A stretch of 5,301 nucleotides of DNA from Candidatus Curtissbacteria bacterium (GTDB taxonomy: Bacteria > Patescibacteriota > Microgenomatia > Curtissbacterales > GWA2-41-24). The notes under the pieces were generated by a model that made no database searches, was not told the origin of the DNA, and was given only the letters and a program-made list of their open reading frames with translations. This document shows, piece by piece, positions 1 through 5,301 of this stretch. The stretch's first letter is position 1. Every line of letters begins with the position of its first letter. The DNA is taken from positions 1 to 5,301 of the forward strand of contig JACPYZ010000119.1 of the NCBI GenBank assembly GCA_016195765.1, read 5' to 3'. The position numbers and the translations under genes were made by a program.

Positions 1-501
1 TAACGCACCAAATATTGCCGCAATACTCGATAAATTTTTGCCATCTAATTTTTGAGACTTTAGGAAAAAGTACATGAAGAGTGCCGTAAGAACGGTTGAG
101 AGAATAACTTGAATGGCCCATGCCCAGTTAAATGGCATGACAAAAAATAATACATTGAGGAAGTAAAATGGCGCTGACTGAATATTGCCAGCCAGCGGTT
201 GACCGGCAAAGCTGTAGGGGTTCCAGTAAGGCAGCTTGAATGATTTTAACTGCCGCATACTTATAAGTCTCCAAGGATACGTTTGAAGTACGGGGTCTGT
301 TGTTAAAGGGTTTTTTGAGGGGAATTTACCTGGGGCATATCCGTCTGCTGCAATATCCCTAAATGGATGATAAAGTGCCAGCAGAGAATCCCCTGGAATT
401 GGTAATTTGCTATTTAAAAGATTAGGAACGAAAAATGAGAACGATAAAAGGAAAGTTGCAATAATTCCAATCAATGCGTGATTAGAAAACAATTTCTTCA
501 T
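1..501 (-). CDS. YfhO-like multi-pass membrane protein, C-terminus beyond window
   Basis: Translating the minus strand from the ATG at 501-499 gives 167 residues open to the window edge, so the 3' end is missing. Residues 1-30 are MKK followed by a hydrophobic helix (about 8-25), which suits a signal anchor. A hydrophilic loop follows with GDSLLALYHPFRD (37-49), TDPVLQTYPWR (68-78) and LPYWNPYSFAGQP (90-102), then NIQSAPFYFLN (106-116). Further membrane helices lie at about 112-124, 127-147 and from 158 on. The pattern of a conserved Asp, a 'D-x-x-x-Q-x-x-P-W' element and a 'W-N-P-Y-x-x-x-G-x-P' element in the first outer loop is typical of YfhO (PF09586)-like proteins. These are large GT-C-type membrane proteins linked to glycosylation of cell-wall or surface polymers, and full members usually exceed 600 residues. 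The start overlaps the GT4 gene by 20 nt in another frame. An AGGAAG lies 15 nt upstream, too far for a normal ribosome binding site, so coupling to GT4 translation is likely. The family call is fairly sure; the reaction is not known. Confidence 0.82.
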   Translation of the reverse strand, partial: MKKLFSNHALIGIIATFLLSFSFFVPNLLNSKLPIPGDSLLALYHPFRDIAADGYAPGKFPSKNPLTTDPVLQTYPWRLISMRQLKSFKLPYWNPYSFAGQPLAGNIQSAPFYFLNVLFFVMPFNWAWAIQVILSTVLTALFMYFFLKSQKLDGKNLSSIAAIFGAL

Positions 502-1534
502 ATCGTCGTAAGAATTCTTCCTGGCTGAATCTTTTACTGTTCAGGATTGCGGCTTTACTTAATCTTAGCATTGTTGACTGGTCGGAAATTAGATTTAATG
601 TGTTTTCAAATAATTGGGCTTTGGTGGTCCATAAGATTCCATTTTTACCGTCTGTTACTATTTCTTTTTGCCCACCCATGCCAATTACCACTGGTACAGC
701 GCCTGCAGCTGACGCTTCTACCGTGGAAATACCAAAGTGCTCCATTCTCTCTGGATTTTTTCTTTCATCTTCACCAAAACCTGTTGCATGCCAATATATT
801 GAAGACTGCGAGTAAAGTTCATGTAATTTATCTACCTTAATGTTTTCCATAACTCTTATCGCGTAGCCTCTTGTAGATTTTTTAAGCGCCTTTAGATATT
901 TTTCGTCATTTTTCTTCGCTTGACCTGCAAGAACTAATTTCCATCCGGGAGCTTTTTTTGAAAGCTCCTTAAAAACCTCGATTAATACCTCTTGTTTTTT
1001 TGGATGTAATTGATGTGGACTAAAACGACCAACGGACAGTATTGTCTTTTGTTTTTCTCCTACTGATTTTATCGATTTGATATCAACTGGCGGGTATATA
1101 ACAAGGGAATTTACATGAAAGCTAGCATCTATAAAAGTTTTTGTGAAATTAGAATTGCAAACAATGTATTTATATTTTCGTAATTTCAACTTTGTTCTAA
1201 AGTCGATATTTTCAAAAATGAAAGGAACCTGGAAATGTAAAATGTTTTTAGAAGCGAATGTTGTGGGAACACTGCCATCTGATAATACAAAGTTACAGTT
1301 GTAACCAAAGGTAGAGAACATTTTTTTTAACCCTTTTTCTTTAAAGATATTCTTCACAAAATTTGTTTTTGTTAAATCTATTTTTAAAAATCTTGCAATA
1401 GGCGCTTTTATTTTAGGATCATCCCAAAAAATATCTACGATATGCTTTTGGGAAAGATGGGAAGCAAGAGTTAACATGTACCTTTCCCCTCCTCCAAACG
1501 TGTCCAAATAAGGACTGTAAAAACCAAACTTCAT
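482..1534 (-). CDS. GT4-family glycosyltransferase (ALG11-like, group 1)
   Basis: This complete 350-residue protein has the two-domain GT-B layout of family GT4, retaining transferases that move a sugar from a nucleotide donor to a lipid-linked or growing glycan in the cytoplasm. The N-terminal acceptor domain starts with the first strand and the glycine loop GGGER (14-18), which is usual for the family. SNF (128-130) and YPPV (147-150) mark the domain junction. The C-terminal donor domain opens with SVGRFS (167-172), followed by a basic KKQ (179-181) and the strand GWKLVLAGQ (197-205). The EX7E motif is intact as E265 and E273 in EHFGISTVE, followed by the usual G-x-x-P-V-V (278-283) and a GGQKEIV donor-loop segment (287-293). 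The charged stretch GEDERKNPERM (254-264) just before EX7E recalls ALG11-like members. The ATG overlaps the methyltransferase stop as ATGA; no Shine-Dalgarno sequence is seen, so reinitiation is likely. Donor and acceptor are unknown. Confidence 0.92.
   Translation of the reverse strand: MKFGFYSPYLDTFGGGERYMLTLASHLSQKHIVDIFWDDPKIKAPIARFLKIDLTKTNFVKNIFKEKGLKKMFSTFGYNCNFVLSDGSVPTTFASKNILHFQVPFIFENIDFRTKLKLRKYKYIVCNSNFTKTFIDASFHVNSLVIYPPVDIKSIKSVGEKQKTILSVGRFSPHQLHPKKQEVLIEVFKELSKKAPGWKLVLAGQAKKNDEKYLKALKKSTRGYAIRVMENIKVDKLHELYSQSSIYWHATGFGEDERKNPERMEHFGISTVEASAAGAVPVVIGMGGQKEIVTDGKNGILWTTKAQLFENTLNLISDQSTMLRLSKAAILNSKRFSQEEFLRRYEEIVF
948..968. repeat. 8-bp perfect inverted repeat inside the GT4 gene
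   Basis: GGAGCTTT (948-955) and AAAGCTCC (961-968) are perfect reverse complements around a 5-nt spacer. They lie within the codons for residues 189-197 of the GT4 protein. Neither strand has a T-run after the stem, so this is not a typical intrinsic terminator. It may be a chance result of Lys/Ser/Ala codons in an AT-rich gene. Confidence 0.4.
1531..1534 (-). other. ATGA stop/start overlap, methyltransferase to GT4
   Basis: The TGA stop of the methyltransferase and the ATG of the GT4 gene share the tetranucleotide ATGA. The 25 nt before it hold no Shine-Dalgarno-like purine run, so GT4 translation probably depends on ribosomes finishing the methyltransferase. Coupling is inferred; the overlap is seen directly. 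Confidence 0.7.
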
Positions 1535-2223
1535 TTTTTGTTAATAACTAAGTATGCGCGATTAACACTTTTTGAATAATCTTTGGTTGCAAGAAGTAGG
1601 TAGAGTAACGGATTTGTGATGTAATTAAAGAATAATTTGGAAAAATACACACCTTTTCTGACAAACTTTACTTTAGGATCAAAAATGAATAATTTGAACA
1701 ACCATTCGTTAATTTTTATATCTCCTGAATAGAATATTTTGTAGTTACGGCCTTTTAATATTTTTTCCAGTTCAGATTTTTGGGGCAACCCAAGTTTAAT
1801 ATGCTCTTTAAGATATTCAATATTAAAGTCCTTGTTTTTTAACCATTTGTGCATTTTGTTTTCGTAATTTATATGTTCTGTGGTGCCGATCGGGAAAGAT
1901 AATATCACCCTATTTTTAGAAACTCTGATTAAATCGTCTATGAAACTTTTTCGGTTGCTCTTTGGGATGTGTTCTAGAACATCGATCGAGCAAACAACGT
2001 CAAATTTATCTTTTGGAAATGGAAGTTTTTTGCCCTTGATCGTTACATCACTAGTCTCTTCTGAGCCTTTAAGATTGGCAACAACAATGTTTGGGCTATC
2101 ACAAAACTGGGCGAGAGCATTCAATTGACCACCAACGTCAAGAATTGATGTGCTAGATTTTATGAGAGAACCAACTTTTCGATGTCTTTCGTATGAGTCG
2201 TAAAATATAGTGTTTTTTTGCAT
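1531..2223 (-). CDS. class I SAM-dependent methyltransferase
   Basis: This complete 230-residue protein has the Rossmann-type methyltransferase core (Methyltransf_11-like). Motif I is ILDVGG (27-32). The LPFPKDKFDVVCSIDVLEHIP segment (67-87) carries the post-loop strand and the signature D-V-L-E-H-I-P, highly typical of this class. The strand RVILSFPIG (105-113) follows. The C-terminal part has a hydrophobic stretch at about 199-212 (FNYITNPLLYLLLA), long enough for an amphipathic or membrane-touching helix, and ends in the strand AYLVINKK. Two features are odd: the glycine-rich loop after motif I has only G31 and G32, and the position at the end of the second strand, usually Asp or Glu for the SAM ribose, appears to be N50. 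Placed between glycosyltransferases with a 1-nt gap upstream and an ATGA overlap downstream, it may methylate a sugar of the same glycan, but the substrate is inferred only from context. An AAAGG sits 9 nt upstream of the ATG. Confidence 0.88.
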   Translation of the reverse strand: MQKNTIFYDSYERHRKVGSLIKSSTSILDVGGQLNALAQFCDSPNIVVANLKGSEETSDVTIKGKKLPFPKDKFDVVCSIDVLEHIPKSNRKSFIDDLIRVSKNRVILSFPIGTTEHINYENKMHKWLKNKDFNIEYLKEHIKLGLPQKSELEKILKGRNYKIFYSGDIKINEWLFKLFIFDPKVKFVRKGVYFSKLFFNYITNPLLYLLLATKDYSKSVNRAYLVINKK

Positions 2224-2224
2224 A

Positions 2225-3013
2225 TTATTTTGCCTTTGACTCTTGTTTAAATTTTTCTTCTACTTCGTTTTGTATTTCCCACAAGTAAACTTGAACTATT
2301 GCTTGATGCAAAGATTGATAAACTGATTCTATCAGTCCCACTTTGCCGTCTAAAATAGCTAGTTTTGCAAAATATCTTGCAATAAATTCTCTCATCATAG
2401 ATTTACAGATGGTAAACTGAGTAACTTTTGGAAAGTTAGCACGGTGAAAGAGCTCTGCTTCGACTTTTGCCCACTTAATGGTTTTTTGAAACATCAAGTC
2501 CATGCTTCTTGCCGTCAGATGCGTAATTGGCGACTCTAGATACTTAATATTGCCTTTGACTTGAGGGCTTTCATGGACTGTTCCAACCCATTTGATGAGA
2601 TCTTTTTTCTTAAAAAGTCTTGGTACATAGTCCGGCCACCAACCGCCATGCTTAAGCCATTTGCCTAGTACGATGTTTTTCCTGGGAAAATAATAAGCTG
2701 AATACTGTTCGTTTTTGATCGAACTCTCAATTTCCTCCACGTTATTTTCGTCTATGCGTTCGTCAGTATCTAAATAAAGTAACCAGTCATATTTTGCTAC
2801 TTCTGCGAGAGTGTTGCGATTTTTTGCAAAACTACCATCCTGAGTTTTTAAAACTTTATCCGCATATTTTTTTGCAATTTTTACAGTTTTATCTGTAGAT
2901 TCCTGATCCAAGACAATAATTTCTGAAACAAAACCCAGTTGTTTTAGACACCCTTCGATAACCGCTTCCTCGTTTTTTGCCAATACTAGTGCGGAGATAT
3001 TTAATTTATTCAT
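2225..3013 (-). CDS. GT2 glycosyltransferase, WaaE/KdtX-like
   Basis: This complete 262-residue protein is an inverting GT-A enzyme of family GT2, closest in pattern to the WaaE/KdtX-like (beta-1,4-glucosyltransferase) group that acts on LPS core in Gram-negatives. The N-terminus has the strand ISALVLAKNEE (6-16), then VLDQESTDKT (34-43) for donor nucleotide binding and FAKNRN (62-67). The metal-binding DXD motif is D82-T83-D84 in YLDTDERI. VPRLFKK (130-136) and GTVHES (144-149) follow, with E148 a candidate catalytic base, and then ITHLT (163-167). The C-terminal helical part, including IARYFAKLAILDGKVGLIES (211-230), is usual for this group. The length matches the family. It probably adds a hexose to a lipid-linked or membrane-bound acceptor at the inner face of the membrane. 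The name WaaE should not be read as function: the organism may lack LPS altogether, and no lipid A or heptose gene is present. The ATG overlaps the previous stop as ATGA, with GGAAG 6 nt upstream. Confidence 0.92.
   Translation of the reverse strand: MNKLNISALVLAKNEEAVIEGCLKQLGFVSEIIVLDQESTDKTVKIAKKYADKVLKTQDGSFAKNRNTLAEVAKYDWLLYLDTDERIDENNVEEIESSIKNEQYSAYYFPRKNIVLGKWLKHGGWWPDYVPRLFKKKDLIKWVGTVHESPQVKGNIKYLESPITHLTARSMDLMFQKTIKWAKVEAELFHRANFPKVTQFTICKSMMREFIARYFAKLAILDGKVGLIESVYQSLHQAIVQVYLWEIQNEVEEKFKQESKAK
2233..2237 (-). promoter_or_regulatory. possible ribosome binding site for the methyltransferase
   Basis: AAAGG on the minus strand lies 9 nt before the ATG at 2223, within the last codons of the upstream GT2. 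It is a weak Shine-Dalgarno match at acceptable spacing and supports the start that leaves a 1-nt gap between the two genes. Confidence 0.4.
3010..3013 (-). other. ATGA stop/start overlap between the two GT2 genes
   Basis: The rhamnosyltransferase-like GT2 ends with TGA inside ATGA, whose ATG starts the WaaE-like GT2. This is the classic arrangement for translational coupling and suggests the two transferases are made in similar amounts. The overlap is seen directly; coupling is inferred. Confidence 0.7.
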
Positions 3014-3900
3014 GACATTCTTCCAAATCTAAAGGTTAAAAAATCCATAAGAGCCTTTCTACGAATAGTGTCTTTTGAGTTTTTAAACACATGTTTTAGT
3101 AAAGCGATTTTGGTGTTTAATTTTGCATATTTTGCCGCAAATAGCAATCGATTACGGGTAATATAATAATCCTGAAGAGAGGATCCAGAACCACCAGCAG
3201 ATGATGCGTTTTTATGCCAAATTAAAGATCGCGGTTCAAACATAATTTTGAAACCCGCTCTTTGTGCTCTAACACAAAAATCCATGTCTTCAAGATAAAG
3301 AAAATATTTTTCGTTAAATAATCCTATTTTTTCCAAAACTTCGGATTTTATGTACATGCAACAACCTGTTGCGAGCGATACTTCTCTTTTTTGATATTTA
3401 CCGTTATCGACCTCATCCACGCCAGTATGAATTCCAATAATGTTTTGCCAGTCGATTTCTCCACCTGCATACCATATTACCTTTCCGCGCTCTCCATTTT
3501 TATACCTTGTTTTGTGAAACTCACTTCCCGGAGCAAAGTATATTTTCGGGGTGATTATATCTGCATCTTTGGCAGTGCGGTTTAAACATTCTAAAAAGTT
3601 TTCATCAACTATCGTGTCATTGTTTAGGATCACAACAGCATCAAACCCCCGAGACAAAGCATATTTTATTCCTACATTCATGCCACCCGAAAATCCCATA
3701 TTTTTATGATTTGTTAAAAGCTGAATGTCTTTTAATTGAGACAGTTCTTCTGCGGAACCATCCTGAGAATCATTTTCCACAACAATTACTTGAGTTTCTA
3801 TATCGGATTTTTTTATTTTCCTTAAGCTTTGGATACAGGCAATGGTGTCTGCAACACCTTTATAGTTTAGAACTATAATTGCGACTTTATTTTTTCTCAT
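3010..3900 (-). CDS. GT2 glycosyltransferase, rhamnosyltransferase-like
   Basis: This 296-residue protein is an inverting GT2 enzyme of the rhamnosyltransferase-like (WbbL-type) subfamily. Counting from the ATG, it shows the first strand VAIIVLNYKG (6-15), VVENDSQDGS (40-49) for donor binding, and NMGFSGGMNVGI (67-78), a strong marker of this subgroup. The metal site is LNNDT (92-96) rather than a strict DXD, normal for these proteins. ATGCCMYIKSEVLEKIGLF (177-195) and FLYLEDMDFCVRAQRAGF (200-217) follow, where the E-D-x-D element contains the probable catalytic acid, then WHKNASSAGG (228-237) and YYITRNRL (245-252). I chose the ATG at 3900-3898; a GTG directly upstream (3903-3901) would add one residue. 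The start overlaps the end of the GT-C gene by 14 nt, with only a weak purine-rich stretch upstream, and its TGA forms an ATGA overlap with the next GT2. Rhamnose is a family guess; no dTDP-rhamnose genes are in the window. Confidence 0.92.
   Translation of the reverse strand: MRKNKVAIIVLNYKGVADTIACIQSLRKIKKSDIETQVIVVENDSQDGSAEELSQLKDIQLLTNHKNMGFSGGMNVGIKYALSRGFDAVVILNNDTIVDENFLECLNRTAKDADIITPKIYFAPGSEFHKTRYKNGERGKVIWYAGGEIDWQNIIGIHTGVDEVDNGKYQKREVSLATGCCMYIKSEVLEKIGLFNEKYFLYLEDMDFCVRAQRAGFKIMFEPRSLIWHKNASSAGGSGSSLQDYYITRNRLLFAAKYAKLNTKIALLKHVFKNSKDTIRRKALMDFLTFRFGRMS
3020..3024 (-). promoter_or_regulatory. possible ribosome binding site for the WaaE-like GT2
   Basis: GGAAG on the minus strand lies 6 nt before the ATG at 3013, inside the end of the preceding GT2 gene. 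The spacing is right for a Shine-Dalgarno sequence, though the match is partial. Together with the ATGA overlap it supports this start. Confidence 0.45.
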
Positions 3901-5301
3901 CACTAACTTTTTCTAATTTGAGTAATCTGATTCCGTTTTCCATGTTCCAATTTTTCGCGAATTTGAACGGCTGAAAAGAAGATATCTCCCAAACAGTATA
4001 TTCCAATACTTTACTATTATCATCTCTTGTTACCACATATAAAACTTGCACATTTGGATAGTTTTCTACTGCTTCCGGGATTGACCCATAGGCGCTTACT
4101 AAGTACCTATAAGGCATGGCGCGAGTATCTCCATCTAAAGTGTTTGCAATATTGAAGCTTTTTACGTTTTTTGCGTCTTCTGAAATTATCTTGCTTGTTT
4201 TTCTGATTAAGGCTTGATTTAAGCCTTCGGGCATCGTGTAGCCCTGGTTGCTAAATAAATTAATCGCCATAACGTTTTGGGTAAGCAACTCTACAATTAC
4301 AAATCCAAAAATAAATCTATAAAGATAATTTTTGGAAATAATTATTAATTGATAGATCCCTGTTGCCACTAATAAGAAATAGGCTGGGTATGCCACGACC
4401 AGATAATGAAGCTGAGTTGGACCGGAAAATAGTGCTGCTGCCAACAAAGTTGTTAGAGTAAGGGAAAAAAGTATTAACAATATGTCCAATTTTTCTCGAT
4501 TTTTAAAACAAAAGACAGTAAGCGCTGCTATTGCCAAAATGATTAAGATGATCATGTTTGGTCCATTTATAGCGTCGTTAACTTTTAGAACGATTGTCGT
4601 AATATGATTCCATATAGATAACGGTAAGGAAATATTATTGCTGTTTGTGAATGCTTTTATAATAAGGTTTGTAATAAAAAATTGGTGTCTCATTTCGAAA
4701 ATAATTTGAGGTGAAAGTGTAATTGCGAAGCTTAAAAAGAATTTAACAAGACTCCTGGGACTTTTCAGCACAAGCGCAAAGAATGAAACAATAAACAGGG
4801 TTAATCCTAAGTAATGCAGCTGCACAACTACGGCGCAACAAAATCCAATTGTTAGAGGCCAAATATTTTTTTTACTTTTACCTCTTATAATTTTAAAAAG
4901 GGCCAGGACAGTTAAGGCTGAAAAAAATGGTGTTAAATGTGGATTTGAAGCAGCTCTTGACTGTTCGATCAAAAAAGGGTTTAGGGCATAGAAACTACTT
5001 GAGATAATAGCGATTTGTTTATTTAAGAATTCAAGGGCTATTTTGTAGACTACCAGAACTGTTAAAACCGCTATGCTTGCTGTGAATAAAGCAGGTCCTA
5101 TCGGGTCAAAATTACTTAGAACAAGACTTGGCAGTAATAAATAGTAATAAGCTGGACCAAGATAAAGATTCCCAAATTTATCGTACGGTCCAACTTTCGG
5201 TCCCAAAAGAGTCGGTTTTTTTTCTACAATGATATTTCTTACTTGAGCGAAATCATAACCCTGATCGCCGCCGAATGTGGTTAGTTTATCAATGTTATAA
5301 A
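3887..5301 (-). CDS. GT-C membrane glycosyltransferase (ArnT/PMT-like), N-terminus beyond window
   Basis: The frame is open to the window edge and gives 470 residues, ending at TAA (3889-3887). A TTG at 5206-5204 could be taken for a start but is not one: the 31 residues before it continue the protein with FGGDQGYDFAQVRNIIVE (9-26), and the run KKPTLLGPKVGP spans the TTG. The GDQGYD element with its Asp in the first outer loop, then G-N-L-Y-L-G-P-A-Y-Y-Y, is typical of GT-C enzymes of the PMT_2/GT39-GT83 type, which take sugars from polyprenyl-phosphate donors outside the membrane. About ten more hydrophobic helices follow, with SRAASNPHLTPFF (114-126), QLHYLG (160-165) and SPQIIFEMRHQF (196-207) as recognisable loops. 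The last 120 residues are a soluble domain, likely on the outer face. It is the first gene of the set in the window and overlaps the next by 14 nt. Only the initiator and perhaps one helix appear to be missing. Donor and acceptor are unknown. Confidence 0.88.
   Translation of the reverse strand, partial: YNIDKLTTFGGDQGYDFAQVRNIIVEKKPTLLGPKVGPYDKFGNLYLGPAYYYLLLPSLVLSNFDPIGPALFTASIAVLTVLVVYKIALEFLNKQIAIISSSFYALNPFLIEQSRAASNPHLTPFFSALTVLALFKIIRGKSKKNIWPLTIGFCCAVVVQLHYLGLTLFIVSFFALVLKSPRSLVKFFLSFAITLSPQIIFEMRHQFFITNLIIKAFTNSNNISLPLSIWNHITTIVLKVNDAINGPNMIILIILAIAALTVFCFKNREKLDILLILFSLTLTTLLAAALFSGPTQLHYLVVAYPAYFLLVATGIYQLIIISKNYLYRFIFGFVIVELLTQNVMAINLFSNQGYTMPEGLNQALIRKTSKIISEDAKNVKSFNIANTLDGDTRAMPYRYLVSAYGSIPEAVENYPNVQVLYVVTRDDNSKVLEYTVWEISSFQPFKFAKNWNMENGIRLLKLEKVSDEKK

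Noticed and set aside
547..840. Plus-strand reading frames of 97 and 71 codons in this region
   Set aside because: They lie wholly opposite the GT4 gene, which has intact family motifs throughout this region; the translations resemble no known domain and no ribosome binding site or promoter was seen.
1880..2128. Plus-strand reading frame of 82 codons
   Set aside because: It is antisense to the methyltransferase core including the D-V-L-E-H-I-P motif and has no recognisable domain.
1531..3013. Possible UGA recoding, as in some CPR lineages (SR1/Gracilibacteria)
   Set aside because: TGA ends two genes exactly where the protein families end and where the next ATG begins, and no in-frame TGA interrupts a gene, so the standard bacterial code fits.
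3391..3585. Plus-strand reading frame of 64 codons
   Set aside because: It is antisense to the middle of the rhamnosyltransferase-like GT2 and looks like a shadow of that gene's codon use.
4209..4227. Inverted repeat AAGGCTT / AAGCCTT with a 5-nt loop, considered as a terminator
   Set aside because: It lies inside the GT-C coding region, the stem is only 7 bp, and no T-run follows on either strand, so chance is the simplest explanation.
5216..5223. Run of eight A on the coding strand, with similar runs at 1321-1328 and 2213-2219, considered as frameshift or slippage sites
   Set aside because: The frames are continuous through each run and protein motifs stay intact on both sides; runs like these are expected from Lys codons in AT-rich DNA.
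1..5301. Search for tRNA, rRNA, CRISPR arrays, IS ends or att sites
   Set aside because: There are no intergenic gaps longer than 1 nt, no direct repeats of array type, no transposase-like reading frame and no RNA-gene-like segment outside coding sequence.

Overview
The window is AT-rich bacterial DNA packed with six genes, all on the minus strand, so transcription runs from high to low coordinates. The products are membrane and soluble glycosyltransferases plus one SAM-dependent methyltransferase. This looks like part of a surface-glycan or glycoconjugate assembly operon. Both ends are cut inside genes: the first gene lacks its N-terminus (upper edge) and the last lacks its C-terminus (lower edge). 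TGA and TAA both serve as ordinary stops, so the standard bacterial code fits. The low GC, very tight packing and these protein types (YfhO-like and GDQGYD-type GT-C proteins, WaaE-like GT2, ALG11-like GT4) resemble genomes of Patescibacteria/CPR such as Microgenomates. That lineage call is an inference from general familiarity, with no marker gene to support it.

Layout in transcription order: (1) 5301-3887, GT-C membrane glycosyltransferase of the ArnT/PMT type, N-terminus missing; (2) 3900-3010, GT2 of the rhamnosyltransferase-like type; (3) 3013-2225, GT2 of the WaaE/KdtX-like type; (4) 2223-1531, class I methyltransferase; (5) 1534-482, GT4 glycosyltransferase; (6) 501-1, YfhO-like multi-pass membrane protein, C-terminus missing. 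The junctions are overlaps of 14, 4, 4 and 20 nt and a single 1-nt gap. There is no intergenic space, so no promoter or terminator is expected or seen, and translation is probably coupled along the message. No stretch of 300 bases lacks a gene.

A plausible joint role is as follows. The two GT2 enzymes, the GT4 enzyme and the methyltransferase would build and possibly methylate an oligosaccharide on the cytoplasmic side, using activated donors. The two large membrane proteins would act at or across the membrane, probably with polyprenyl-phosphate-linked sugars. Sugar specificities, the acceptor and the final glycan cannot be read from the sequence, and no flippase, polymerase or nucleotide-sugar synthesis gene lies in the window. 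I see no mobile element, CRISPR array, RNA gene or clear novel system. The most useful observations are the two edge-truncated membrane genes, the coupled architecture and a methyltransferase with a degenerate SAM-binding region.
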